Positions 35,001 through 47,027 are shown, counted from the first letter of the stretch. The stretch is DNA of 64,000 nucleotides from Medicago truncatula (GCF_003473485.1 NC_053048.1:35708755-35772754), one strand, 5' to 3'. Numbers and translations are program-made. The notes: generated from the letters alone by a model not told the origin.

Positions 35001-35164
35001 CAAAAATACCTGCAGAAGCTATTGAGGTTTGTACTGAAAATGTGGCATGTTCAATGGATGGTATATGGAGGGAATTTATGGTTGAGTCCATGGTTAAGTC
35101 ACCAAGTGACACACCTCCATGTGCAATGTTTTCTCCTTATTTTATTTATGATGATGTCAAATAA
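29018..35164 (+). CDS. CAP10/rumi-type protein O-glucosyltransferase homolog, copy 2
   Basis: Six exons at 29018-29110, 30815-31365, 33236-33425, 33509-33573, 33868-34078 and 34883-35164, with GT-AG borders at the same codons as copy 1; 1392 nt, 463 residues. Exon 1 gives a short start and a membrane anchor (LLSTIFFFIFFMIII), so a type II ER/Golgi protein. CAP10 landmarks are intact: FPDWSYWGW, WKDRIPYAFWKGN, ISWSVSEKYIIACDS and YWPINKQNMCQDIKYAVDWG. Exon 5 is almost identical to copy 1, while the segment after FWKGN in exon 3 differs clearly (FLSNPRHELRK against THVSSQRYKLRQ). Introns are much longer than in copy 1 because of insertions, including a 400-bp foldback and a Cassandra-type solo LTR. 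Catalytic activity is inferred from the family only. Confidence 0.88.
29826..30215. mobile_element. Foldback element in intron 1 of copy 2
   Basis: The left arm is a series of tcctttaagttt(c/g) units each followed by a gtttcagatagg-like spacer. The right arm, from about 30048, is the inverted series of cttaaagga/cctatc units. The hinge is near ctccgttaagctaaagttga (about 30010-30030). The ends are aggctaaatacctaccc and its imperfect complement gggaggtatttgg. Flanks are T-runs, so no target duplication can be read. Confidence 0.7.
31672..31694. repeat. (AT)n microsatellite in intron 2
   Basis: About 11 AT repeats in the large second intron of copy 2. Confidence 0.85.
32577..32954 (-). mobile_element. 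Cassandra-type solo LTR carrying a 5S rRNA-like segment
   Basis: A 378-bp segment begins tgtaacatccc and ends gggtgttaca, flanked by the exact 5-bp repeat tcgtt (32572-32576 and 32955-32959), as for a solo LTR. On the minus strand, roughly 32745 down to 32660, it reads ttaagcgtgcttg ... tggagtagt ... ggatggatgacct, collinear with the internal promoter half (boxes A, IE and C) of plant 5S rRNA. LTRs containing 5S-like RNA polymerase III promoter sequence define the Cassandra TRIM family. It sits in intron 2 of copy 2. Confidence 0.85.
34150..34255 (+). repeat. SINE-like repeat in intron 5 (copy 2)
   Basis: tagttcaaacgataaaagat ... acttgagtttgaactttcga lines up with the repeat at 12785-12915 in the same intron of copy 1, so insertion preceded the gene duplication. 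Confidence 0.5.
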
Positions 35165-35849
35165 GCTATGAAAGGTATTATATTTTATGAACAGATTATA
35201 TTGTGGCCTTTTTTAAACAAGAAACATTACATTATATTATAGAATACATACTCAATAAGATGGACAACAAAGTTTGGGTTCTGGCTCTTATAAGATATGA
35301 GTTGGATTATTACCAATTAAACCAAATATTTGTTGGTATTTATTATTTCTTTTATTTATCAGAAGTTTTGACTTGGTCATTTTTGGGTAGATTTCTAGAC
35401 TTGACTTGATCTTCTTTTCTCATTTATGATCTTACCTATATCTTACCACTATGATATATATGCTATTCAGGTGCAAGTTTATTTTGAGGTACAATTCTTA
35501 TATAATAAGCTTGAGAGTTGAATATATTGTTAATTTCTATACAATTATATTTATTTATAACCATCGAAGATATTGAAAGTGTTAAAGTAAGACGGATAAA
35601 TTTAACGATCGAAGAATAATTTTTAACTTTTTCGCTTTTTTTACTTTTTGATAAATAAGTTTGTTTGAGGTAGATAAAAATATATTATTAGGGCAGCTTA
35701 AAATAAAACTTACTCAAATCATTCAAGATAATTTTTTTGGTAGCCCAAAGCTACCCTATTCTCACAAGAGATTCCGCCAATGAACCTACTTATTCCCTTT
35801 ATAAAGGTAAATTTATAGTCATTAAATAATCCTTGAGAAAAAATATGTA

Positions 35850-36576
35850 GAGTTTTTCTAATTACACCTTGTTTAATCCTAGTTGCACCTCAAAATGACA
35901 AAATTATCCTTTCATAAAATTAATTTTCAACAAGCATCTTCATTTTTTCTTGGTTACACCCTAAAATCCCTCTTCAATTTAAGTAGGTCATGTAAGCTTA
36001 GTTTCAGTAGGTCATGTAAACTGAGTTTAAGTGTACATCTAAAAGTTCAACCTTGTTCAATGATTATACGTAATATCAGTTTAAGTATGTACATGTAAAC
36101 TTAGTTTAAGTAGGTCATGTAAACTGAGTTTAAGTGTGCATACTTAAACTCAGCTTAAGTAGTTATGCAAACTAAGTTTAAGTAGATTATGTAAACTAAG
36201 TTTACATGAACCTACTTAAACTGAATTTAAGTTAACCTCAATAATGTAAAACTGAAACTGTCGTACAGTGCAGTTGAACAAGAAGAAGAAAATTGAAACC
36301 AGCGTTATTGAAAAAGAAGAAAAAATTCACTTATTTATATGCAATCGAGTATGAATGAAAGATGTTTTGATTCACTCTTTAATCTTCCATAGAGATTAAT
36401 TGAACATCAGGATTGTTTGATTGTTGGTGGGTGAAAGAGAGTGGAATTTTAGAGTGACAATGAATGAAATCAAGATTTTAAGATAATTTATATAAAAGGA
36501 CAATTTTGGTATTATCAAAAAATTTAAAAAAAACTAGGTGTAATAAAAAATATATAGTGTGTGAATAGAAAAACTC
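35850..36576. mobile_element. Mutator-like MITE with 9-bp TSD and internal repeats
   Basis: The ends gagtttttctaattacacct and its near complement (ending gaatagaaaaactc) are enclosed by the exact 9-bp repeat aaatatgta (35841-35849 and 36577-36585). The middle (about 35975-36235) holds about seven short units of the aagtaggtcatgtaaactgagttt kind, on both strands. No transposase frame. It lies 0.7 kb downstream of glycosyltransferase copy 2. Confidence 0.8.
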
Positions 36577-36585
36577 AAATATGTA

Positions 36586-38480
36586 TAATACTCAATTATT
36601 TAAGTGTGCATTTGTTTTGCTAAAAAAAAATAAGGTATTGTATTGCACAACTTTTTTTGTACACTTTGATTTATTACGAGACTCTACGATAGGTAGCGAG
36701 AAATTGAACAAAAATAAAAATTATTGTCCTTACTAAGTCATGAGACAATTTTTTGTCCAGAATACATACTATCAAAAATATCAAATTACAATTCTTTATT
36801 TTATTTTTGTACATAAAAAAGTATTATTTTTCTATGGTACAATTATGCCTCATCAGTTATCATATACTTTTTAACTAGTATTCAATGATTTGTGAATCAA
36901 ACGCTCCATAAAATTTTACTCTTGCCAAGAAAATGCTAAGTCGATTTTGTGATGTTGAGTTAGACAAAAATCACAAATTGTAAGACATATAATATAGAGC
37001 ATGAGTTGACTATAAAGTTTATAATGTTTTTCTACCCATGCATGATTGGTGCAATAATTGAATAAAAAGGCTACTTAAACTCTCAAGATAGGAACATGAC
37101 GACTTGCAAATATTTTTGTACAAGTCTTTGTTTAAGACAAAATATCCCTCAACCTTGATCTTCAAACGGCACTGTCAATGAAAACGATCACGAGTTTTTT
37201 AAGATTGTTAATGGTTAGAAGGAAACAACCATGCATATATTTTTATTTTTTTTTATTAATTTTCTTCCGAAGACTATAAATTTATCAGTCTTGTGTAGGA
37301 AAAAAAAAAGACAAGGAGGACGGTGTTGGATGAGTTCATTGACTTTTCAGATAACTTGACTAAAAATTGTTACCTAACTTTATTTGCATTATACCGAGTT
37401 TTGTATGTATTTGGATTTTGGAAACGATATGATTTAATTTTTCTAATATTTATAATGTCATGACTATCCACGATATATTTCTAAATGAATTAAAAGAAGA
37501 GGTAGACTTGAGCTGTTATAATGTTTATTTTTTGTCCAAAAAAAAATTGTTTACTTAAGAAGAGGTAGACTAGAAGTAATGTTATATTTAGACACACAAA
37601 CCACGATATGAAACACTTGCACGGTGTTGTATTATTGTCTAGAATTTGTGTCCAAATAGCATTTCAATATGCACAATGTCGTCCTCCCTTCTTCTTTTTT
37701 AATCCCTTCAGTGAGTGTTCATTATTTCTCTATTAAAATATATTTGTATTTTTAATCTCAATTTTAATGTTGATTAGGGAGGAAGGTATTATAAATTAAG
37801 GTCATATTATATTTGACTGCACAAAAATAGAAATTTTACGTTTATTCAAACAAAACAAATAAAACATTATTGACTACATAATTTTCAAAATATTTGATTA
37901 TTTAGTACATTTGACTATAAATTATCAATAACGATACAATATAGACAAAATTACATTTGTTGTCTATTAACTTAATTTCATATGACTATTTCGTCATTTA
38001 TCTTTCTTTTTCACATCATTTTTTTTTCCCTTTTGATCAATTTACATATGGACTTTATCAAATCTAAAATTCATATGAAAACATCTTATTAAACATCTAT
38101 TAAACATATTATTTTCTTTTTATTACTCTCTTTCTATCACATAATTTATATATCACATCTATCATATCACTATCTCTATTGACGTAAAATGGTTAGAGTA
38201 ATGTTATTTAAACAATCAATATATACATAGAAATATATATAAATATTGACACAAAAACCAAAGCAATAAAGAGAGAAAATAAGAATGTTGTCGATGGTCA
38301 CAAAATAATTGTTCAGATATCATTTCTAATAGATATATGGTGTCAAAAAATAATTTTCCTTTTGAAATGAAGAACTATTATACGTGAGGGACACAGAGAT
38401 GTGTGTGTACTAGAAAGGGCTTTTTAACGCGGTTAGACGTGAGACAAAAACTGAAGCTAAGACCGAGGTTGTTGTTGTTC
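36586..38480. other. AT-rich intergenic region
   Basis: No gene, RNA or defined repeat supported. The last few hundred bases are upstream of the MCTP leader exon and presumably include its promoter. Confidence 0.5.
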
Positions 38481-38499
38481 TCTTAAAAACTAAGCAAAT

Positions 38500-38705
38500 A
38501 CAAAGAAACACAAGAAAACAAACATAAACGAACATTCTAACAACAAGTACAACCCTATCTCTCTTTCTCTCTCTCTCAACAAAATATGAAGGAAAAAAAA
38601 ATGCAAGTCAAAGTATGTCATTTTCACTCATTTTCAACGACTCTCTCTCTTGCGAACCATCCTGGAACATCTCAACCCTTTCTTCCTTCTTATTTATCTT
38701 GTATC

Positions 38706-38740
<35 letters not shown>

Positions 38741-40653
38741 GTTATATTTCCAAGCACAAAAGACCGTTGTTTTTGTTGCTGACTTAAAAACACCAAGGTA
38801 TACGTTTCATCTACCTTCTCCTCTTCACTTGTTGCTCATTTATTTTTTCATGTGAAACATTTTTCTGATTTTTAGCTTTTGAGTACTTGCATGTATATAT
38901 AGTCTTCAAAGTTTCAATCTTTGGATGAAATACGTTGCTTCACTTTAAATATTGATGCATCATACAGAAACTAGTTGACTCCTAATTATGGTTTTTTTTT
39001 TTTTGAGATGTTTGAAACTAGTTTTATGTTTTTTCTTTTTCTTAATAAAACTACTTTGTTTGTCTTATAAGTTTGAGTTTCTATGAAGATTTCAAGTTCG
39101 ATTCTCCCAGGTATCAATTTCGATAGAATAGTTTGATTTCTTAAGAAAAAACTTGAGTTTCTATTTTCACTTCTAGTTTAACACCCTCTCCTCCTTCTTT
39201 TGAAAATACAGAATCATTGGGAGTTCATGTATTAATCCTTAATTTTCTTTTGAATTTTTTTACTTTGTATTAAGATCATTCTCCCTGTATTGAGCAGAGT
39301 ACAAGGAGTCTATGGAGCCTATGTTTTTTATTCATTGTTCACAAAATCTGTATTTCACCTTTTAGAGTACAAAAAGATTTCTTTATTATTCTTGTCTTGC
39401 CTTTTGGTCACTTAAAAAAGTGTTGTGGGATTGGTTGCTTTTTGTCCACTATTATATGTTCCAAATTTTCTTCTTTCTTGCTTGTACTCGAGGTATTACT
39501 TGCTTTCCAAGACAAATTTCCACTCCCTTTTTTCACTTTTTGTTTCTTCCTTGTCTATGATTGAAAAATATGTGATTTTATTTTATGTATTAAGATTCAC
39601 AAAATATTTCAGATTATTACTTTTAGAAAAAGAGGAAATCAAATAAAATTTTAAATTTCATGCCTTTATGTAATAAGTCAAACAAATATCATGTTTATTT
39701 GATGAATGAACTTTCAATTGTACTCATGGATATTAGGTTAGGAACTCTATCTTTTTTTGTTGATCAATTATTATGATAGAACACAAAAGTGATCTAGAGA
39801 AATCGGTGAAGATGGATCTTGTTGTATTCTTACATTTTTTTTCTTCTTCTTTTGCAAACATAATTTTTTTTCCTAGAAAATACATCTTGACTTGATTAAT
39901 GGGAAAGCATAAAGATCCTGTAACAACTAGGCTTGTTAAGTTGTCCTTCTAAGACTATAGGATTGTAACAACAATTGAGATTTATATATTATGCGATATT
40001 CTCTCCGATTACATTTATAAATAAAAAAGTACTTTTGTAAATCAAATACATTAGATATTTAATGAATTTAAAAAATTGTTTTTTGCTTATAAATGTGACT
40101 GTAAGGAGTATTACTCTTCAATCTTATTCATGACGGACCCAGGTTACGGGTAGTGTGTGCAATGACCTACACTAAAGTTTGAAAAACAATTTTTGTAGTA
40201 CATAATACACTAAAAGCCAAATTATATGGTACGAAAAAGACATATGTGATTGTGCCTCCATTATGTTTTGATTTTATTTTTAAAAAATATGAGATGTTAT
40301 AATAGTTTTAAAATGTTTCAAAATTACGAAAGTAAACTTAATTGTGTCTTATTAGTCATTTTGGTGTTTAAACGTGTCTTTAGTCGGTTACTTTAGTTTC
40401 CAAATTTACTTTTCACCAGTCAAATTTTGATCTATACAATTAATAACAAAGAGACCTTTGGAGATGAGTTTGTAACTTTGATAAATTTATATATTACTGC
40501 GATAATATATCACACGTTTAAAGACCAAAATGACTATTTTTATAATTTTTAGTACGATAGATAGGACAACGGTTGAAAAGAGATATATATGGTGCCCCCC
40601 TAATTCGAAATTTCTTTGTTTGTCCTGCTTATTTATTTCATTTCCATTTTCAG
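38500..40653 (+). other. Probable 5' leader exon and leader intron of the MCTP gene
   Basis: A CT-rich leader (about 38500-38797) ends at a good donor (caccaag|gtatac, 38798). An acceptor preceded by a pyrimidine-rich tract (ttccattttcag, ending 40653) lies 9 bp before the MCTP ATG. This gives an inferred leader intron of about 1.86 kb. The leader contains a short upstream ATG frame (from 38586) that runs through a (CT)n tract, and it could dampen translation if present in the mRNA. The intron itself is AT-rich with no other feature. Confidence 0.5.
38708..38736. repeat. (CT)n microsatellite in the leader
   Basis: About 14 CT repeats within the presumed 5' leader of the MCTP gene. CT-rich leaders are common in plant genes. 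Confidence 0.85.
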
Positions 40654-40662
40654 ATACTTTCA

Positions 40663-43600
40663 ATGAGCAGTCTCAAGCTATGTGTTGAAGTTGTTGGTGC
40701 TCATGACCTTGTTGCCAAAGATGGAGAGGGGTCATCTACTACTTTTGTAGAACTTGAATTTGATGATCAGAAATTTCGTACAACAACTAAAGATAAAGAT
40801 CTTAGTCCATATTGGAATGAGATTTTTTACTTCAACATTACAGATCCAAGCAAGTTATCAAACCTTAATCTTGAAGCCTGCATAAACCACTATAACAAAA
40901 CCAATGGCTCCAAAATTCCCCTTGGCAAGGTTAAGCTCACTGGAACCTCATTTGTTCCACATTCTGATGCTGTTGTATTACACTATCCTCTTGAAAAGAA
41001 AGGCATTTTTTCGCGCACGAAAGGTGAACTTGGTTTGAAGGTATTCATTACAAATAATCCTTCTTTAAGAGCCTCAAACCCTCTTCCTGCTATGCAAGAA
41101 CCCTTCGTCAACAATGGATTCATGAATACCGATCAAAACCTTGCACAAGATCAAATACCGGTACCGGCATCATTTACAAATCAAATCCTCAACAATGTGT
41201 TGAAAAAGAAAAATGAGTCAAGGCACACATTTCACAACCTTCCTAAATCAAATGATGGAAAGGAAAAGAAATCAAATGTAACAGTTGGGATGCATGAGAT
41301 GAAATCTGGACCGTCTGCTCCGAAAGTTGTTAAAGCGTTTGCAGGCACAGCAGCGTCTGCAATGGACTATGTAATCAAAGAGACAAATCCTTCTCTTGGA
41401 GGTGGAAAAGTCGTTGGTGGAAGAATTCTTCGCGGGAGTAATAATTCTCCTAGCAGCACCTATGACCTTGTAGAACCAATGGACTATCTTTTCATACGAG
41501 TTGTGAAAGCTCGCGATCTTCCAAGGATGGATTTGACCGGTAGCCTTGATCCCTATGTGATTGTCAAGGTTGGAAACTTCAAAGGAACAACCAATCACTT
41601 TGAGAAAAACAATAGTCCTGAATGGAACCTGGTGTTTGCATTTGCCAAGGAGAATCAACAAGCAACTACTCTTGAAGTTGTTATCAAAGACAAGGACACA
41701 ATACATGATGATTTTGTTGGAACTGTGAGGTTTGATCTGTACGATGTTCCTAAACGTGTTCCACCTGATAGTCCTTTGGCTCCTCAGTGGTATAGGATTG
41801 TGAACAAAAAAGGCGAAATGATGAATACTGGAGAGATAATGCTTGCTGTCTGGCATGGCACACAAGCTGATGAGGCTTTTCCTGATGCTTGGCATTCCGA
41901 TTCAATGTCTCCTAATGAAAGCTTTTCAGCTAACTATGCTCAGATTCGGTCTAAAGTCTACACTTCTCCAAGGTTATGGTACCTACGTGTGAAAGTGATT
42001 GAGGCACACGACTTGGTTTCACACGACAACAAGTCTAGAGCTCCTGATGCTTTTGTTAAGGTGCAACATGGTAACCAGATTTTCAAGACAAAACCGGTTC
42101 AATCAAGAATCAATAACCCGCGGTGGGATCAAGGTACTTTGTTTGTTGCTGCTGAACCCTTTGAAGAACCTTTGATCATTACGGTTGAAGATAAGGATGA
42201 GACTATTGGCAATATTGTTATTCCTCTCAGCACAATTGAAAAACGCGTTGATGACCGAAAAGTCCGTAGCAGGTGGTATCCGCTTGCTAAGTCCATGTCC
42301 TCAGCAATGGAAGCAGAAGAAAGGAAAATTAAAGAGAAAAACAAAGATAAAGACAAGTTCGCGAGTCGAATCCATATCGATGTTTTTCTTGATGGTGGAT
42401 ACCATGTGTTAGATGAATCAACTTATTATAGCAGTGATCTTAGGCCTACTTCAAGACAACTATGGAAAAAAGCAATTGGTGTATTGGAACTTGGCATTTT
42501 GAATGCTGATGTACAACCAACCAAAACTAGGGATGGTAGAGGGGCAGCAGATGTATACTGTGTGGCAAAATATGGTCACAAATGGGTGCGAACGCGAACG
42601 ATTGTGGGCAGTTTAAGCCCGAAATTCCATGAGCAGTACTATTGGGAAGTTTATGATCCATCCACAGTTCTCACCCTTGGTGTGTTTAACAATGGACAAC
42701 TTAATGATTCAAATGACAGCAATGATTCAAAGATCGGTAAGGTTCGGATAAGGCTCTCAACGTTGGAAACCGGTCGCATTTACACACATAATTATCCGTT
42801 GTTGTCGCTGCAAGGTTCCGGTCTCAAGAAGATGGGTGAGGTTCATTTAGCCATCCGATTCTCATGTACCTCAATGATGAACATGATTAATTTGTATTTC
42901 AAACCGCATTTGCCGAAGATGCACTATACAAAACCTCTCAACATATTTGAACAAGAAAAGTTGAAATTCCAAGCAATGATCATTGTTCAAGCTAGACTTG
43001 GCAGAACAGAACCACCTCTTAGAAAGGAAGTGGTTGGATACATGTCTGATACAGACTCTCATCTATGGAGCATGAGAAAAAGCAAGGCGAACATCAACCG
43101 TCTGAAAGAAGTTTTCTCGGGACTAATATCAGTTGGAAGTTGGTTAATAGAAATTTCAACATGGAAAAATTCTGTCACAACAGTATTAGTCCACATTCTT
43201 TACATGATGCTTGTTTGTTTCCCACAACTCATTCTACCAACCATGTTTCTCTACATGTTCATTATAGGTCTGTGGAAATGGAGGTTTCGCCCGAGGAACC
43301 CTCCTCACATGAACACTAGTCTTTCTTGTACTGATGTGACAACTCCAGACGAATTGGACGAGGAGTTTGATACGTTTCCAACGAAGAAAAGCCAGGATAT
43401 AGTTCGTTGGAGGTACGATCGGTTGAGAAGTTTGGCGGGGAGGGTTCAAAGTGTTGTTGGAGACATAGCAACACAAGGTGAGAGGCTACATGCACTACTA
43501 AACTGGAGGGATCCTCGAGCAACATATATATTCATGGCGTTTTCTTTTGTGGCTGCAATAGTTTTGTATCTGATACCTACTCAGTTAGTGTTTCTTTCAG

Positions 43601-43704
43601 CTGGATTTTACCTAATGAGGCACCCTAAGTTAAGGGGTAAGTTACCATCTGCACCAGTTAATTTCTTCAGAAGGTTGCCTGCTCTTACTGATAGTATGTT
43701 GTAA
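40663..43704 (+). CDS. Multiple C2 domain and transmembrane region protein (MCTP)
   Basis: A single-exon frame of 1013 residues, normal for plant MCTPs. Four C2 domains lie at about residues 4-100 (LKLCVEVVGAHDLVAKDGEG), 270-375 (YLFIRVVKARDLPRMDLTGS then LDPYVIV), 437-540 (LRVKVIEAHDLVSHD) and 604-715 (GVLELGILNADVQPTKTRDG). A C-terminal phosphoribosyltransferase-like (PRT_C) region has hydrophobic spans at about 838-870 (LVHILYMMLVCFPQLILPTM) and 953-985. Plant MCTPs sit at ER-plasma membrane contacts and plasmodesmata and act in cell-to-cell trafficking (FTIP1, QUIRKY). The first C2 has TTF where an Asp is usual (DPY/DAF), so it may not bind calcium; the other three keep it. The start at 40663 is chosen because the upstream in-frame ATG (40573) precedes a splice acceptor and adds non-conserved residues. 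Confidence 0.93.
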   Translation: MSSLKLCVEVVGAHDLVAKDGEGSSTTFVELEFDDQKFRTTTKDKDLSPYWNEIFYFNITDPSKLSNLNLEACINHYNKTNGSKIPLGKVKLTGTSFVPHSDAVVLHYPLEKKGIFSRTKGELGLKVFITNNPSLRASNPLPAMQEPFVNNGFMNTDQNLAQDQIPVPASFTNQILNNVLKKKNESRHTFHNLPKSNDGKEKKSNVTVGMHEMKSGPSAPKVVKAFAGTAASAMDYVIKETNPSLGGGKVVGGRILRGSNNSPSSTYDLVEPMDYLFIRVVKARDLPRMDLTGSLDPYVIVKVGNFKGTTNHFEKNNSPEWNLVFAFAKENQQATTLEVVIKDKDTIHDDFVGTVRFDLYDVPKRVPPDSPLAPQWYRIVNKKGEMMNTGEIMLAVWHGTQADEAFPDAWHSDSMSPNESFSANYAQIRSKVYTSPRLWYLRVKVIEAHDLVSHDNKSRAPDAFVKVQHGNQIFKTKPVQSRINNPRWDQGTLFVAAEPFEEPLIITVEDKDETIGNIVIPLSTIEKRVDDRKVRSRWYPLAKSMSSAMEAEERKIKEKNKDKDKFASRIHIDVFLDGGYHVLDESTYYSSDLRPTSRQLWKKAIGVLELGILNADVQPTKTRDGRGAADVYCVAKYGHKWVRTRTIVGSLSPKFHEQYYWEVYDPSTVLTLGVFNNGQLNDSNDSNDSKIGKVRIRLSTLETGRIYTHNYPLLSLQGSGLKKMGEVHLAIRFSCTSMMNMINLYFKPHLPKMHYTKPLNIFEQEKLKFQAMIIVQARLGRTEPPLRKEVVGYMSDTDSHLWSMRKSKANINRLKEVFSGLISVGSWLIEISTWKNSVTTVLVHILYMMLVCFPQLILPTMFLYMFIIGLWKWRFRPRNPPHMNTSLSCTDVTTPDELDEEFDTFPTKKSQDIVRWRYDRLRSLAGRVQSVVGDIATQGERLHALLNWRDPRATYIFMAFSFVAAIVLYLIPTQLVFLSAGFYLMRHPKLRGKLPSAPVNFFRRLPALTDSML

Positions 43705-46700
43705 ATTGAACCTTTGGGTTTTTTACTGTTTATGGAATTGCTTGTACAAAATCAATGGGTTTGTTTAATGTCACTTGTATCATTATTAGTGTGGATATAA
43801 ATTGCAATGATGTGGATTTTGATACGAATGGCTACAATTTTTAAAGAAGTAAATTGAAGAACTTACACCAATAATTAGGATTTGAGTGTTTGAGTCACTT
43901 GATAAAGATGAGCACACAACATGACAACATATATAACAATGAAAACAATCAATAGTCATCCTGAATATACATCATAAATAAGACCTTAAACTAATACTCA
44001 AAATCTAAATACTTTATTTTAGAGGTTTATTTTTTAAAAGCCATAAGAATACTATATTAAAAACTGACGAACAAAGAACAGAAAGAAAGTGCTAAGATAA
44101 GTACAAAGAAACAATACCAAAAAATTATACCTCCAAAAACCAACAAAAAAACCTTGAGGATTATATTACAACCAAGACACTTTTAAACATCTGAGTGGTT
44201 GAATGTTTCATTGATATATATCATATGAAAAATATTTAGCTTTAGACTTGATCTAAGACCACACCAAAAGTTTATTCATGTCTACATGTTTGCGTATTAA
44301 GCCATCCTTATTATCGAACAACCTTATAATATGATTCTTTCAAATTACTCATATGCAAGACAACCAAATCGCAAAAAGGCATTCTTTCACTTTCATGAGA
44401 AACTAAACTTATGAATTGAACATTTGACTAAATCCATTGTTTGTAATAGTTTTCTGGAAATCCAACAATAAAAAAACAAATGAATATTTGTTTCATTAAC
44501 TTTCTTCTATAAGTTGATGGAGGTTTTGCAGAAGTACTAGCACTTATAGTGAAAGTGAACAACCACAGAAAGGACACCAAGTGAAACCAATAACATAAAA
44601 AAAAAAAAATAAAAAAAAAAACTACATATATTTGATTTTTGAGATTTAAAAAGAAAAACGTCATGCAAGTACAACTTGATTTATAGTTATATGAACATTA
44701 TTATGCATGTGTAGGATTTAATTTAAACATCAAATTCCTCGCTTTTTTACTGGGCTACTTAACCTAATAAAAAAAGGTTGTAAATTAGAACTTCTTAGAA
44801 CCAGTGATCGCTCTTGAGCTCTCATCAATTGCTCACAAATAGTAGAATATAATTATATAATTATCTTTTGTGCACTATCAAGCTAAACATATGCCTGTCA
44901 GAAGGTGTGAAATGATAAGTTGAGCAATTAAGGGGGACAATGCGTAAAAGAATTTCTTTTCCATCCCTCCGTCTTTCTCGCACGTCATTCATTTTTCTCA
45001 TTTGATCCTGTTTGAATTTTATAATTTGAAATATATTTAATGTTTTTTCGATTATAAAATGTGATTAATTAACATTATATTAATGTAAATGTATTATGAA
45101 ATCATGTTCAATTAATAAAATGATAGATTATAAATTTTGTTATCAATTTCAAATTATATCATTTTAATAAAGTCAGTTGAATTTAAATAAAATAAGTTTT
45201 TTCTTTTTTGAGCAGTTGAATAAAATAGGTTAAACATAGTTCAAATTTTATAATTAGAAAACATTGGGATTAAATGTAAAATAGCCAATTTGGAGTAGCG
45301 TGAAGAAAGAAAGATCACAACTTTATAAAAAAGGTTAAGGTGCACTTTTCAACCCTTAAGTTTTAAAAAGTTGTGATTTTGATCTGAAAAAAATGACGAA
45401 AGTGATCCCATGTTTAGAAAAATATGCTCCTTTGACCCATAATATAAGAGAAAAATGATTTTTGACCCCTTATCTTCTCAAAAAGTTGCGATTATTGTAA
45501 CGCTCTCTTTGAATTATTTGATTTATTTGATTGTTTTAATAGGTTTAGAATATATTTATATGATTATATAATTTGTTAAGTGACTTATTTTAGTATTTAT
45601 GTGATTTAAATGATTATGTGGTGTGTCGTTATTTTATTAAGTAGTGTTATTTTATTATTTAATATAATAAGTCTTGAAAATAGAAATAAGATTAAGATTG
45701 TGGGGCTGTTTTGAGAATTTAGAGAGTTTAGTGGATTAAGTGGAAATAAGATAAAATAGATGGGAAGAGATAAATAGGAGAAATTAGGTTTAGAATTATT
45801 TTTCACGTACAACCAGTTTTGGGAGAAAAAAGAGAAAACAAGAGAAGAGGAGAACTAAGAGGGAGAGAAACCGTCGATCATCAATACTAAGGTAAGGGTG
45901 GGACTAACTTTCTCTAATTCTAAGTATTTTAATTCTGAAAACTGGATTTAACATGATGTAGGTGGTAATTTTGATGATTAGAGAAATTAGGTTTTGGTTT
46001 GGAATTGATTGTTAAAGAGTAGGTAATTCAATTAATTAACATAAGAATTGAAGTTCAGGCTGTAGAATAAACATAGGTTGAGTTTCCTATCAAATTTGGG
46101 TTGATGAAATTGGGACTTTTGGAGTGAAAACTGGTCTGTTCCCGTAGATTTGTCCGTCGCAACTCGCCTCGCGGGCTGCACTTTAACAACATCCCCTGTT
46201 TTGCGTTCTTGCGTCTTTTTCACACGTTTCTGTTTTGAATTGGCCTTTGGTGTAAACATGAAAGTTGTAGGTAATTGTGTTAGCTTTCCAGTGGTTTTGG
46301 TTTGACTTGAAAATGATTTTTGGTGTTTGAGATATGATGAAAATACTCCAAGGAGGTCTTAGTGAAATCTTATGAAAATTCAGCATAACCATTTCTAAGT
46401 TAATCCAAAACTTATGGGATAATTCCAAACCTCAAAACCTCAAACCTTATGGGATATGACATGTCACATGATTAATAATTATCTTAAAATTCATATCGGC
46501 TAAAACTTGTCTCTTTATGTTATAATTATTTTGAATTTGTACTCAATGATAACAAATGCTGTGTATAATTCTATTATTTTTTTTAAGTTAGTTTTTCACT
46601 TACGTTATGGTTTGAAAAAAAAGGAGAATAATGTTTTTTTGAAGGAAGGAGAATAATGTTTAATAATATATATTAATCTCTTGTCTCGTGTATAATAATT

Positions 46701-46744
46701 ATTTTATAATATATATTAGTGATGACAAATCATAATACTTATGT

Positions 46745-46830
46745 CCCCGTGAGCTTAGCTCAGTTGGTTTGGATAATGCTTAATATATCCAAGGTCCGGG
46801 GTTCAAACTCCGACCACTAACAAAATATGT
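46745..46830 (+). repeat. tRNA-derived SINE fragment
   Basis: ccccgtgagcttagctcagt followed by tggt supplies a box A-like tagctcagttggt, and ggggttcaaactcc supplies a box B. Spacing is tRNA-like but there is no cloverleaf and no 3' acceptor end, so this is a SINE head and not a tRNA gene. A more decayed relative is at about 28552. Confidence 0.55.
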
Positions 46831-47027
46831 TCAATACTTATTTTAATTTAAAATTTTGCGAAGTGACAACTTGTCTCGTTTACAACAATTATTTTAAAAT
46901 TCTGAAGTGATGAGTTGACCTTTGTATAATATATTTTGTCAATCTTTTTTAAAACTTGTCTCTTAAACTATTTATACCTCGTCTGTTACTGCTTCACTTC
47001 AAATCTATACACATCACTGGGTAACAT

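Noticed and set aside
40573-40662. Longer MCTP N-terminus from the ATG at 40573
   Set aside because: The added 30 residues cross a strong splice acceptor (ttccattttcag) and do not resemble MCTP starts; MSSLKLCVEV is the expected start.
41272-41895. 207-codon minus-strand frame opposite MCTP
   Set aside because: Shadow of the MCTP coding region; no domain.
45497-46460. Solo LTR starting tgtaacgctctc
   Set aside because: The start looks LTR-like, but no matching end or target duplication was found.
46745-46830. tRNA gene
   Set aside because: Box A and B-like sequences exist, but acceptor and anticodon stems do not form; it fits a tRNA-derived SINE head.
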